Translations under genes and position numbers: made by a program
Assembly (NCBI GenBank): GCA_023389095.1
Contig: JAEWFB010000501.1
Location: 1 to 7,206 of the forward strand
Source: Actinomycetes bacterium
GTDB taxonomy: Bacteria; Actinomycetota; Actinomycetes; Actinomycetales; Dermatophilaceae
Length of the DNA: 7,206 bases
Direction of reading: 5' to 3'
Shown: piece by piece, positions 1 to 6,439 of the stretch
Numbering within the stretch: the stretch's first letter is position 1
How the letters are laid out: every line of letters begins with the position of its first letter
The notes under the pieces: model-generated
Database searches by the model: none
Told to the model about the DNA's origin: nothing
Seen by the model: the letters and a program-made list of their open reading frames with translations, nothing else

Positions 1-61
1 GGTCGACGAGCGCGGCGAGGTGGTCGAGCAGCGCGGTCTGGGCGGGGGTCGGGTCGGGCAC
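1..61 (-). CDS. N-terminus of an unidentified protein, running off the left edge
   Basis: A minus-strand frame opens with GTG at 61-59 and stays open to the window edge. It would encode about 20 residues beginning MPDPTPAQTALLDHLAALVD. The frame has an in-frame stop at 73-71 just upstream, so this GTG is the only available start. No Shine-Dalgarno sequence is visible. A TANNNT box (TAGGCT, 73-68) ends exactly six bases before the GTG, which is the geometry of a leaderless actinobacterial transcript. The residues look like an amphipathic first helix, but too little is present to name a family. The gene lies downstream of, and in the same direction as, the oxidoreductase and the small secreted protein. 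It may be independently transcribed. Confidence 0.4.
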   Translation of the reverse strand, partial: MPDPTPAQTALLDHLAALVD

Positions 62-67
62 CGGCCC

Positions 68-73
68 AGCCTA
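68..73 (-). promoter_or_regulatory. Possible -10 box (TAGGCT) of a leaderless gene
   Basis: TAGGCT on the minus strand matches the actinobacterial TANNNT -10 pattern. It is followed by six bases and then the GTG at 61. The Trp leader on the other strand has the same spacing (TACCCT, six bases, ATG). No clear -35 is visible. The call rests on spacing and pattern only. Confidence 0.28.
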
Positions 74-101
74 GGAGGACACCTCACCGACGCGTCCGCC
101 C

Positions 102-119
102 GCGTGAGCAGCCCCACGC
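102..119 (-). terminator. Weak hairpin after the small secreted-protein gene
   Basis: GCGTG at 102-106 can pair with CACGC at 115-119 around an eight-base loop, 31 bases past the stop codon of the small minus-strand gene. There is no T-run. The same stretch also carries an 11-bp direct repeat, CGTCCGCCCGC at 93-103 and 135-145. A rho-independent terminator without a U-tract would be usual for a GC-rich actinomycete, but the stem is short. Confidence 0.22.
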
Positions 120-149
120 CCGACGCGCGTCACCCGTCCGCCCGCACCC

Positions 150-392
150 CTACCCCTGGGGCGACCGTGAGGACACGGCCGGGGTGGCGGGCGCGGGCGT
201 TGGCGTGGCCGGTGTGGACCCGGCCGGGGTCGACCCGGCCGGGGTCGACCTGGCCGGCGACGGCTTGCTCTTCGTCGCGACTCCACCCGGGGTGCGGCCG
301 TACGGCACCCCCTGGTTGGCGCTGGTCGGGTAGGCGAGGGTAAGTACGAGCGCGAGGCCCGTGGCCGCCGCCCAGAGGGTGTTCCGGATCAT
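150..392 (-). CDS. Small secreted Pro/Thr/Ser-rich protein, possible remnant of an FMN-binding redox partner
   Basis: This 80-residue protein starts at ATG 392, with an AGAGG ribosome site 8 bases upstream. It begins with a short basic N-terminus and a hydrophobic run (about residues 6-21) that ends in a likely signal-peptidase region near PTSANQ. After about residue 42 it becomes a low-complexity tail, with STPAG repeated three times (the last copy reads STPAT) and then TPAP-type sequence up to the stop. No folded domain is visible. It starts 27 bp after the oxidoreductase stop and is probably co-transcribed with it. In related actinobacterial loci (family knowledge) this position often holds an exported FMN-binding protein with the same design: hydrophobic anchor, Ser/Thr/Pro linker, then an FMN domain of about 90 residues. 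Here the domain is absent, and I could not find it in other frames of the following 149 bases. It may be a truncated remnant or a genuine small exported protein. Confidence 0.6.
   Translation of the reverse strand: MIRNTLWAAATGLALVLTLAYPTSANQGVPYGRTPGGVATKSKPSPARSTPAGSTPAGSTPATPTPAPATPAVSSRSPQG
216..260. repeat. 15-bp tandem repeat, three copies, inside the small secreted-protein gene
   Basis: Units at 216-230, 231-245 and 246-260 share the pattern [C/G]GACCCGGCCGGGGT. The third copy carries three changes. On the minus strand they encode the five-residue repeat STPAG/STPAG/STPAT. The period is a multiple of three, so copy-number change would keep the reading frame. Confidence 0.85.
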
Positions 393-419
393 GATGACGA
401 CCTCTCGTGGGGCGGCTGG

Positions 420-1799
420 TCAGAACGCGAAGCGCTCGACGTGGATGTGGGTGTTCGGCACACCGGCGCGCCGGACGGCCTCGGCGGCGGCATGGGCCCA
501 CGCGTCGGGGCCACAGATGTAGACGTCGCCGTCGCCGATGTCCGGTACCAGCCGCCGGATCGCGACGTGGTCCTCCTCGGCGGCGGGTTCGGCCTGCCAC
601 GAGGCCCGCCCGACCGGTCGGTGCCCGGGCAGGTAGACGACGCGGACGCCGCGCTCCTGCGCCAGCGCGTCGAGCTCCTGGCGGAACACGAAGTCGTCCT
701 CGCTGGAGCCGCGGTAGACCAGGACCGCCTCGCCCGGGGCGTACTCGAGGTCCTCGAGGAGGGCGCGCACCGGCGTGATGCCGATGCCGGACGCCATCGC
801 CGTGACCGCGCGGCCGTGCCCCGACGCCCGGGTGAAGCGCCCGTACGGTCCCTCGAAGAGCACCCGCGTGCCCGGCCTGAGCGCCCGCAGCCGCCTGCTG
901 TTGGCACCCACCTCCTTGGCCGTGATGCGGAAGGCGTCGGGCTGCGGGGCGGCCGAGAGGGCGTACGGGTTGCCGCGCGTCCAGCCGCGACCGTCACGGA
1001 AGCGCCAGATGAAGAACTGGCCCGCCTGGGCGCCGAGCCGGTCGAGGCCCTCGCCGCGCAGGTGCACGGAGACGTTGCCCGGGGCGTCCTCGACGACGCG
1101 GTCGACGACGACGCGGTGCCGCGCCGATCGCAGCAGCGGCACGATCAGGCGGAAGACGACCAGGCACCCGACGGCCAGGGCGTAGAGGGCCACGAGGAGC
1201 GTCTGGGCCCAGGCGGGCCGGAACTCGCTGCCGGTCCAGACCATGTGCGGCACGACGAGCGCGATGCCGAGGAGCGTGTAGAGGTGCAGGAGGTGCCACG
1301 TGTGGTACCGCAGGCGCCGTCGGGCAGCCCGGCTGGAGGTGATCCCCACCACCACGAGCAGGACCGTGCCGAGGGCGGCCAGCATCATGCCGCGCCAGTC
1401 GGCGACCATCCACCACAGGGAGCCGAGCACGGGCCGGCCGTCACGCACCGTGTAGCCGAGCATGAGCAGCACGATGTGCGCGAGCATGAGGTTCAGGGAG
1501 GTGAACCCGGTCCAGCGGTGGATCCGCACGAGCCGGTCACGACCGAAGGAGCGCTCGATCCACGGCAGGCGAGCCATGAGCACGACCTGCACGATCATGA
1601 GGTCGGCCGAGAGAAGACCGGCGAGCTTGCCAGGGTAGCTGAGGGGGCCTTCGGGCTTGGCGAACATCTTGTCGACCGAGCCGTCGGCGACCCAGAGGTA
1701 GGCGAAGAACAGCAGGCTGGCCCAGAAGGCCACGGTGCAGACGGCACGGACCGCTGGGGAGGTCCGGTCGGGGCGGGTCGCGAAAGGACTTATCGTCAT
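420..1799 (-). CDS. Ferric reductase-like membrane flavocytochrome (NOX/FRE-type, haem, FAD and NAD(P)H domains)
   Basis: The protein has 459 residues. The start is taken at ATG 1799 because GAGGTGG lies just upstream; an in-frame ATG 18 codons earlier has no such site. Residues 1-225 form a membrane domain of about six helices. Histidines H94, H108, H166, H169, H172 and H185 are candidates for the paired haem ligands of the ferric-reductase-like domain. Residues 226-325 form the FAD domain: NPYALS (277-282) corresponds to the family's flavin-binding HPFTLS-like motif and is followed by EGPYG (316-320). Residues 330-459 form the NAD(P)H domain, with SGIGITP (337-343), CGP (429-431) and the aromatic C-terminus ERFAF. 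The expected role is transfer of electrons from cytosolic NAD(P)H through FAD and haem across the membrane to an outside acceptor. That acceptor could be ferric iron, oxygen or an exported flavoprotein, and the sequence does not say which. The gene is divergent from the Trp leader and followed by the small secreted protein. Confidence 0.9.
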   Translation of the reverse strand: MTISPFATRPDRTSPAVRAVCTVAFWASLLFFAYLWVADGSVDKMFAKPEGPLSYPGKLAGLLSADLMIVQVVLMARLPWIERSFGRDRLVRIHRWTGFTSLNLMLAHIVLLMLGYTVRDGRPVLGSLWWMVADWRGMMLAALGTVLLVVVGITSSRAARRRLRYHTWHLLHLYTLLGIALVVPHMVWTGSEFRPAWAQTLLVALYALAVGCLVVFRLIVPLLRSARHRVVVDRVVEDAPGNVSVHLRGEGLDRLGAQAGQFFIWRFRDGRGWTRGNPYALSAAPQPDAFRITAKEVGANSRRLRALRPGTRVLFEGPYGRFTRASGHGRAVTAMASGIGITPVRALLEDLEYAPGEAVLVYRGSSEDDFVFRQELDALAQERGVRVVYLPGHRPVGRASWQAEPAAEEDHVAIRRLVPDIGDGDVYICGPDAWAHAAAEAVRRAGVPNTHIHVERFAF

Positions 1800-1887
1800 T
1801 GATAGTTCCACCTCACTGTGAAAGGCCCGGGACGCTCCGTGGCCTGGGGACACGTTCTTGCAGGCACCCGCGGGGCGTCGACGTTCT

Positions 1888-1955
1888 GTTCATAGAGTTC
1901 TGACTGTTCGTTGAGTTCCGACCTCATCGGGTCCTGAGCTCGTCGGGTTCTGGTC
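1888..1955. repeat. Four degenerate 16-18 bp tandem repeats between divergent genes
   Basis: Units run 1888-1905, 1906-1923, 1924-1939 and 1940-1955. The first two are 18 bp, each made of two nine-base halves starting GTTC, so GTTC falls at 1888, 1897, 1906 and 1915 at exact nine-base spacing. The last two are 16 bp and keep the second half as GTCCTGAGC and GTTCTGGTC after TCATCGG and TCGTCGG. The array ends only five bases before the inferred -35 of the Trp leader. It lies about 90-160 bp upstream of the oxidoreductase start. Multiple binding sites for a regulator is the simplest reading. Confidence 0.6.
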
Positions 1956-1960
1956 GGAGT

Positions 1961-1989
1961 GCGACGGACGCGGCGATCGGGCGTACCCT
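1961..1989 (+). promoter_or_regulatory. Promoter of the Trp leader and tryptophanyl-tRNA synthetase transcript
   Basis: The -10 is TACCCT at 1984-1989. A 17-base spacer separates it from GCGACG at 1961-1966, a partial match to TTGACN. Transcription would start six or seven bases after the -10, at or next to the ATG at 1996. There is no Shine-Dalgarno sequence in front of that ATG. The -10 and its spacing are good; the -35 is weak. Confidence 0.55.
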
Positions 1990-1995
1990 GACGGC

Positions 1996-2043
1996 ATGAG
2001 TTCGACCGTCGCACCGATCCGCGCGTGGTGGCTGCCCAGCTGA
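1996..2043 (+). CDS. Tryptophan leader peptide (15 residues, Trp-Trp near the C-terminus)
   Basis: ATG 1996 opens a 15-codon ORF ending at TGA 2041-2043, with product MSSTVAPIRAWWLPS. Two adjacent TGG codons occupy 2026-2031 (residues 11 and 12), where a stalled ribosome would cover the first arm of the downstream hairpin. Trp is the rarest residue, so a tandem pair in a 15-residue ORF directly before a tryptophanyl-tRNA synthetase gene is strong evidence for a sensing leader. No ribosome site precedes the ATG, but a -10 box ends six bases upstream, so the ORF is probably translated from a leaderless mRNA. Low charged tRNA-Trp would stall the ribosome here and relieve termination. Confidence 0.88.
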   Translation: MSSTVAPIRAWWLPS

Positions 2044-2077
2044 GGCGGCCTGTCGAACCAACCCATCCAGAGCCGCC
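2030..2077 (+). promoter_or_regulatory. Attenuator switch: pause hairpin 1:2 versus antiterminator 2:3
   Basis: Arm 1 is GGCTGCC (2030-2036), beginning inside the second Trp codon. It pairs with arm 2, GGCGGCC (2044-2050), in seven pairs including one G-U, around a seven-base loop that holds the leader stop codon. Part of arm 2 (GGCGGC, 2044-2049) is also exactly complementary to GCCGCC (2072-2077), which is the 5' side of the terminator. A ribosome stalled at the Trp codons masks arm 1 and frees arm 2 to seize arm 3, so the terminator cannot form. When Trp-tRNA is plentiful the ribosome reaches the TGA and the terminator forms. Pairings were worked out by eye; no energies were calculated. 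Confidence 0.82.
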
Positions 2078-2090
2078 CACGGGCGGCTCT
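2069..2090 (+). terminator. Attenuator terminator hairpin upstream of trpS
   Basis: AGAGCCGCC (2069-2077) pairs perfectly with GGCGGCTCT (2082-2090) around a four-base loop, CACG, giving nine pairs. The following bases (TGCCATGTGT) are only mildly T-rich, as is common for high-GC actinobacterial terminators. It lies 26 bases after the leader stop and 63 bases before the trpS start. Its 5' arm is the target of the antiterminator. Confidence 0.85.
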
Positions 2091-2140
2091 TGCCATGTGT
2101 GCCAGGTGTGGACGGCGCGCGGCCCGTGGGCCTCGTCCAC

Positions 2141-2146
2141 GAGGAG
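2141..2146 (+). promoter_or_regulatory. Ribosome binding site that fixes the trpS start
   Basis: GAGGAG ends seven bases before ATG 2154. The frame is open upstream to a GTG at 2025, but that extension would run through the leader peptide, attenuator and terminator. This site therefore decides in favour of the ATG. Confidence 0.85.
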
Positions 2147-2153
2147 CACCAGC

Positions 2154-3277
<1,124 letters not shown>

Positions 3278-3284
<7 letters not shown>

Positions 3285-4051
3285 GCCCTCAGGCCACGGC
3301 GCGGCGCCCCGGTGCGGGCCATGCCCTCGGAGTCGAGGCGCAGGCCCTCCTCGATGCCGGGTGCCGTGCCGCGACGCGACGCCGGCAGCCACCACCGGTC
3401 GGCGTCGTCGCGGGGCCGGTCGGGGTAGGCGTCGACGGCTTCGGCCAGCATCGCGGCCAGTCGCTCGCGCAGCTGCTCGGTGACGACGTAGGGGTCGGCG
3501 TCGGGGCCTGGGAGCAACGGCTCCCCGACGCCGATGGTCACGGCGCGTCCACGACGCAGGCTCCAGCGTCCGCCCACGGTGAGGACGCGCTGGCCGCCCC
3601 ACACGACGACGGGAACGAGCGGAACACCGCACCACACCGCGACGGCGGCGGCGCCGGCCCGGAACGGCCGCAGCTCCCACGAGTGGGAGATCGTGGCTTC
3701 CGGGAAGACTCCGACCACCTCGCCCGACGCTGCGAGCCGCACGGCCTGCCGGAGCGCCACCTCCCCGTGGGCGCGGTCGACGGGCACGTGCCGCATGGCC
3801 CGCATCGCGTGCCCGACGACCGGCGGCGTGAAGACCCCTTGCTTCGCAAGGAACCTCACGAGCCGGCCACGTTCGGTACCGACGAGCCCGACGAAGAGGA
3901 AGTCGAGGAAGCTGACGTGGTTGCTGGCCAGCACCACACCGCCACGCGTCGGCAGGTGCTCTGCGCCGCGCACCTCGAGCCGCAGCCCGAGCGCCGCGAA
4001 GAGCATCCGCGCTGCGCGGATGACGACGCGGTAGGTCAGGTCACGGGCCAC
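3278..4051 (-). CDS. plsC: 1-acyl-sn-glycerol-3-phosphate acyltransferase family protein (PlsC-like)
   Basis: This 257-residue member of the lysophospholipid acyltransferase family would move an acyl chain onto the sn-2 position of lysophosphatidic acid, or a related acceptor, at the inner membrane. The catalytic NHxxxxD box is NHVSFLD at 44-50 (H45, D50). The second block is VPVDR (89-93), the third FPEAT (116-120) and the fourth VPLVPVVV (143-150). The third block has Ala where the family usually has Gly (FPEGT). A mildly hydrophobic N-terminal segment (about residues 8-22) could be a membrane anchor. The last 45 residues are Arg-rich and outside the domain. The start is GTG 4051. GAGG lies only one base before it, too close for a standard ribosome site, so the start is the least certain part. 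The gene converges on trpS, sharing 3278-3284. Confidence 0.88.
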
Positions 4052-4260
4052 ACCTCGTCTTCGAGGCCACCCCCGCCCCCGGATGGCCCGTCTCCCGACG
4101 TGCCGTGGAACCCCTGGCGGACGCTGACCCGTTCAGGCCATGTCGCGGACCACAATGCGGGAGTTGAGGCTGCGTCCACGGAGCAGCTGCTGCCAGGGCG
4201 CTCGGCTTATTGGCTCTTCCACTTACGCCTTCTGCCGAATGCCGGAGCGCCGGCGATCAT

Positions 4261-4293
4261 ATTCGAAAAGGCAAGGACGTAACGGATTCGAAT
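4261..4293. repeat. Pair of ATTCGAA sites, 25 bp apart
   Basis: ATTCGAA occurs at 4261-4267 and the full palindrome ATTCGAAT at 4286-4293, in the least GC-rich part of the gap upstream of plsC. A and T clusters like this are rare in the window. They could be an operator pair or part of a plsC promoter; no -35/-10 pair is convincing. Confidence 0.3.
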
Positions 4294-4362
4294 GGCTCAA
4301 AAGCGAGTTGGCACAGTTAGGTCCGTGAGGCTTTGGTTCCTGCCGCGTACGCCCAGCTCCGG

Positions 4363-4377
4363 AGGCTAGTCAGGCTT
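4363..4377. repeat. Upstream copy of a 15-bp direct repeat flanking the membrane protein gene
   Basis: AGGCTAGTCAGGCTT here matches AGGCTAGTCAGCCTT at 6297-6311 in 14 of 15 positions, with 11 identical bases in a row. The two copies bracket the membrane protein gene. The downstream copy includes its stop codon. Confidence 0.4.
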
Positions 4378-4668
4378 GGTGGCGCGCGGCTCGTGACTTG
4401 AATTGCGAACCCGGCTTGGGTCGGGGACGCCAGCATGGGCGCTGTCGGCGGAGTGGACCCTTTGGGCTAGAGAGAACATCGGGAGATTGGCGGCGGCGGG
4501 CGGACCAAAAGGGCGGGCCTCCGCCGTCATCGCGTGCCATAGCACGGCGGGATGACCAGGCCTCGCCTCGTTGTGGCGCCGACGTGCGCGCGGAGCCCTT
4601 CCTGCGGCGGGTTGTCGGTTCTTCGCAAAGTCAGTGAAAATTCCGCCCTTTGCTGCACACTCCATGCC

Positions 4669-6303
4669 ATGGCTTCCAGGGGGGAGGTCGTCTCGAGCCC
4701 GACGCTCGGCGACCGGTTCGCGACGCAATCCAACGAGCGACCGCGCGGGCGAGTACCCGGCCCAGTAGTCGTCTCGGCGCCTGTCGTCTGCGCGTGGCTT
4801 GTGTCGGTTGTGATGCGCTGGGGTGACTGGCGCAGCGGCTACCCCAATATGGAAGCGACTTACCACAGCCTTTTGATGCTGCGGGCGCTCCAGGCCGACT
4901 CGTTCTCCGACCACCTAGGTTTGCCGACCGTCACGCTGGGCGGCGCCGATGACCACTGGATCCCATGGGCTGCGACTGTCCCGACGTCGTCTGGGGCGTA
5001 CATCTACACGTCGTTTGGGTCGATTGGTTGGCTGATTCCGTCCATCCTGCTGCGGATTATGGGCGTGACCCCAAGTCTGGGCGCCCTGTTCGGTCTGGGC
5101 GTGATCCTCGGCCTCGCGTGTGCCCTCGGTCTGGCGTTGCTTGCCTGGGCTATCGTCCGCACCCGGGCCTACGAGGACTCGACGGTGCGCAGGCTGCTGG
5201 TCGGGACTGTCGTGGGGGTCGGCTACTTGTTCGCGCCCGAAGTCTTGCTGTCCCAAGGGGCCCTCCTGTGGGTGCACGCACTGACTCAGCTCTTTCTGGT
5301 CGGCGCCTGTGCAGGTTTCTACCTCGCACTTTCCCGCTCAGACCGTCGTCGGGGTGTGTTGCTGCTCTTCGTGTCGATGACGCTGTACTCCGCCGCTGAA
5401 TGGAGCGGCTGCGTCGCCGGCGCCGGGTTCGCTGCCGTTGCCGGAGTGGCGTGGTGGCGGTGGCGGGACAAGAACCTGCTGTGTGTGGCCGGGACCTCTG
5501 CGGCCGGTGCGGTGGTGGGCGCGGTCGGGATGGCCGTGCACTTCGCGGCCGGCGTGGGTGTGGGGCCGCTGATGGTCGCATGGCGGGCCCGGTTCCTGTA
5601 TCGGTCGGGCGTGCAGTCGCGTCCGTTCACCGAGAGCCTGCTGGTCTGGCAGGCCGGGCTCTTGGTTTCACTCGGGTTGTTGCTGCCCGTGGTGCTCGCG
5701 TTGGCCGTCGTGCTGAGGAAGCGGTCTGGGTGGGGCCTGCGGCCGTCTCGGATGCCCCGCGTGGCCGTGCTCACCGTGATGGCTGGGTGCACTCCGCTGG
5801 CCGAAAACCTGTTGCTGTTAGAACACGCCGCCGAGTTCAGTTTCGACCGACTGAAGTGGCTGGTGCCGATGGTGCTACTTCTGGGCCTGCTCGCGGACGC
5901 GTTTCGTGAGCGGCTTGCCGTGGTTCCCGTTGTGGCGGTGCTCATGTGTGCGGTGGTCGGACTGGCGGTGTATCAAGGCCGGCTGCAGACGACGTCGGAG
6001 CGGTGGAATGCGGCGGCTGGTCGTAACGCCGCCGCTGCCGCTTGGACCGAAGATGTGCTTGGAGGAGACACGCGATGTGCGACGTTCTCGAGTAGCGGGG
6101 ACGTTCGCGGCTACGTCGACGTGGTGTTCAATCGCAGCGTCTATGAAGCGGTTCCCGACTTCACTGCCGCCCGGGCGTTGACGAGGAAGCGATCCGGATG
6201 TGCAACGGTCTTTGTCACCACCGTGCCCGTACTCACCGACATGCCGGCGATAACCCGGGTCCGGGTCGAGCGGGGCGGCCGCACTGCGAACTGGGCAGGC
6301 TAG
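4669..6303 (+). CDS. Polytopic membrane protein with GT-C glycosyltransferase-like architecture
   Basis: The protein has 544 residues from ATG 4669. The frame opens at 4552, but the extra 39 residues are Cys-rich, unlike a natural N-terminus, and have no ribosome site, so the later ATG is preferred. No good ribosome site precedes it either. Roughly ten to twelve hydrophobic segments run from about residue 31 to 437. The first helix (31-49) is followed by a long polar loop (50-110) with acidic residues at YPNMEATYH (59-66) and GGADDHWIPW. The C-terminal ~105 residues are soluble and probably extracytoplasmic. A membrane helix followed by a large outer loop with acidic residues, then many helices and a soluble tail, is typical of GT-C enzymes that use polyprenyl-phosphate sugars. 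EHAAEFSFDRLK (385-396) may be an active-site-side loop. I could not match it to a named family. Third-position GC is visibly looser than in trpS or plsC, suggesting transfer. Confidence 0.72.
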   Translation: MASRGEVVSSPTLGDRFATQSNERPRGRVPGPVVVSAPVVCAWLVSVVMRWGDWRSGYPNMEATYHSLLMLRALQADSFSDHLGLPTVTLGGADDHWIPWAATVPTSSGAYIYTSFGSIGWLIPSILLRIMGVTPSLGALFGLGVILGLACALGLALLAWAIVRTRAYEDSTVRRLLVGTVVGVGYLFAPEVLLSQGALLWVHALTQLFLVGACAGFYLALSRSDRRRGVLLLFVSMTLYSAAEWSGCVAGAGFAAVAGVAWWRWRDKNLLCVAGTSAAGAVVGAVGMAVHFAAGVGVGPLMVAWRARFLYRSGVQSRPFTESLLVWQAGLLVSLGLLLPVVLALAVVLRKRSGWGLRPSRMPRVAVLTVMAGCTPLAENLLLLEHAAEFSFDRLKWLVPMVLLLGLLADAFRERLAVVPVVAVLMCAVVGLAVYQGRLQTTSERWNAAAGRNAAAAAWTEDVLGGDTRCATFSSSGDVRGYVDVVFNRSVYEAVPDFTAARALTRKRSGCATVFVTTVPVLTDMPAITRVRVERGGRTANWAG

Positions 6304-6311
6304 TCAGCCTT
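6297..6311. repeat. Downstream copy of the 15-bp direct repeat flanking the membrane protein gene
   Basis: AGGCTAGTCAGCCTT contains the TAG stop codon (6301-6303) of the membrane protein gene. It repeats 4363-4377 with one mismatch, 1934 bp away, in the same orientation. Confidence 0.4.
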
Positions 6312-6364
6312 TGCGCAGCCACACTTTTGGTGCTCGGACGCAGGCGACGCGGAGTTGGCGCGTC

Positions 6365-6386
6365 GGCCCAAAAAGAGGGCGGGGCC
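6365..6386 (+). terminator. Possible weak terminator after the membrane protein gene
   Basis: GGCCC (6365-6369) can pair with GGGCC (6382-6386) around 12 bases. The alternative is GCCC (6366-6369) with GGGC (6377-6380) around AAAAAGA. It lies about 60 bases past the stop. The stem is short and there is no T-run, so this is a weak call. Confidence 0.22.
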
Positions 6387-6439
6387 AAATAGAGGCAGTC
6401 GCTAGATGGTGGGGAGCGCGTCAAAGGGGGCAGAGCGAC

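Larger units (their letters stand above)
4052..4668. other. 617-bp region without a supportable gene
   Basis: This stretch lies between the divergent starts of plsC and the polytopic membrane protein, so it should hold both promoters. Frames crossing it lack ribosome sites and coherent codon bias. The 4140-4328 plus-strand frame and the long 4366-4914 minus-strand frame both look non-coding. Around 4200-4330 the base composition is clearly less GC-rich than the flanks, as for a control region or a junction of foreign DNA. It contains two ATTCGAA sites, one copy of a direct repeat shared with the end of the membrane gene, and a GC stem of GGCGGA pairing with TCCGCC near 4493-4525. An upstream extension of the membrane gene frame (from 4552) was judged non-coding. 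I recognise no tRNA, CRISPR or IS end. Confidence 0.5.

Noticed and set aside
441..1802. Long plus-strand open frame (453 residues) opposite the oxidoreductase
   Set aside because: It is the antisense shadow of a real GC-rich gene: composition is Asp/Glu/Arg/His-rich with no domain, and the minus strand has clear motifs.
1799..1853. Extended start of the ferric-reductase-like gene at 1853
   Set aside because: The extra 18 residues have no family likeness, and GAGGTGG lies just before the internal ATG at 1799.
2025..2153. Upstream extension of the trpS reading frame from GTG 2025
   Set aside because: It would translate through the leader peptide stop region, attenuator and terminator in another frame. 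It has no ribosome site, while GAGGAG sits seven bases before ATG 2154.
4140..4328. 62-residue plus-strand ORF in the gene-free stretch
   Set aside because: No ribosome site, no family signal, and codon use unlike the coding genes.
4493..4525. GC-rich inverted repeat as a terminator or IS end
   Set aside because: Only six pairs form before a mismatch, with a loop of roughly 15-20 bases and no adjacent gene end or T-run.
4552..4668. N-terminal 39-residue extension of the membrane protein
   Set aside because: Cys-rich, poor codon bias and no usable ribosome site; the first membrane helix and its short basic lead-in are complete from ATG 4669.
4366..4914. 182-residue minus-strand frame upstream of and overlapping the membrane gene
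   Set aside because: It has no ribosome site, no recognisable domain and low-complexity Arg/Ala/Pro-rich composition. It also overlaps the start of a better-supported gene.
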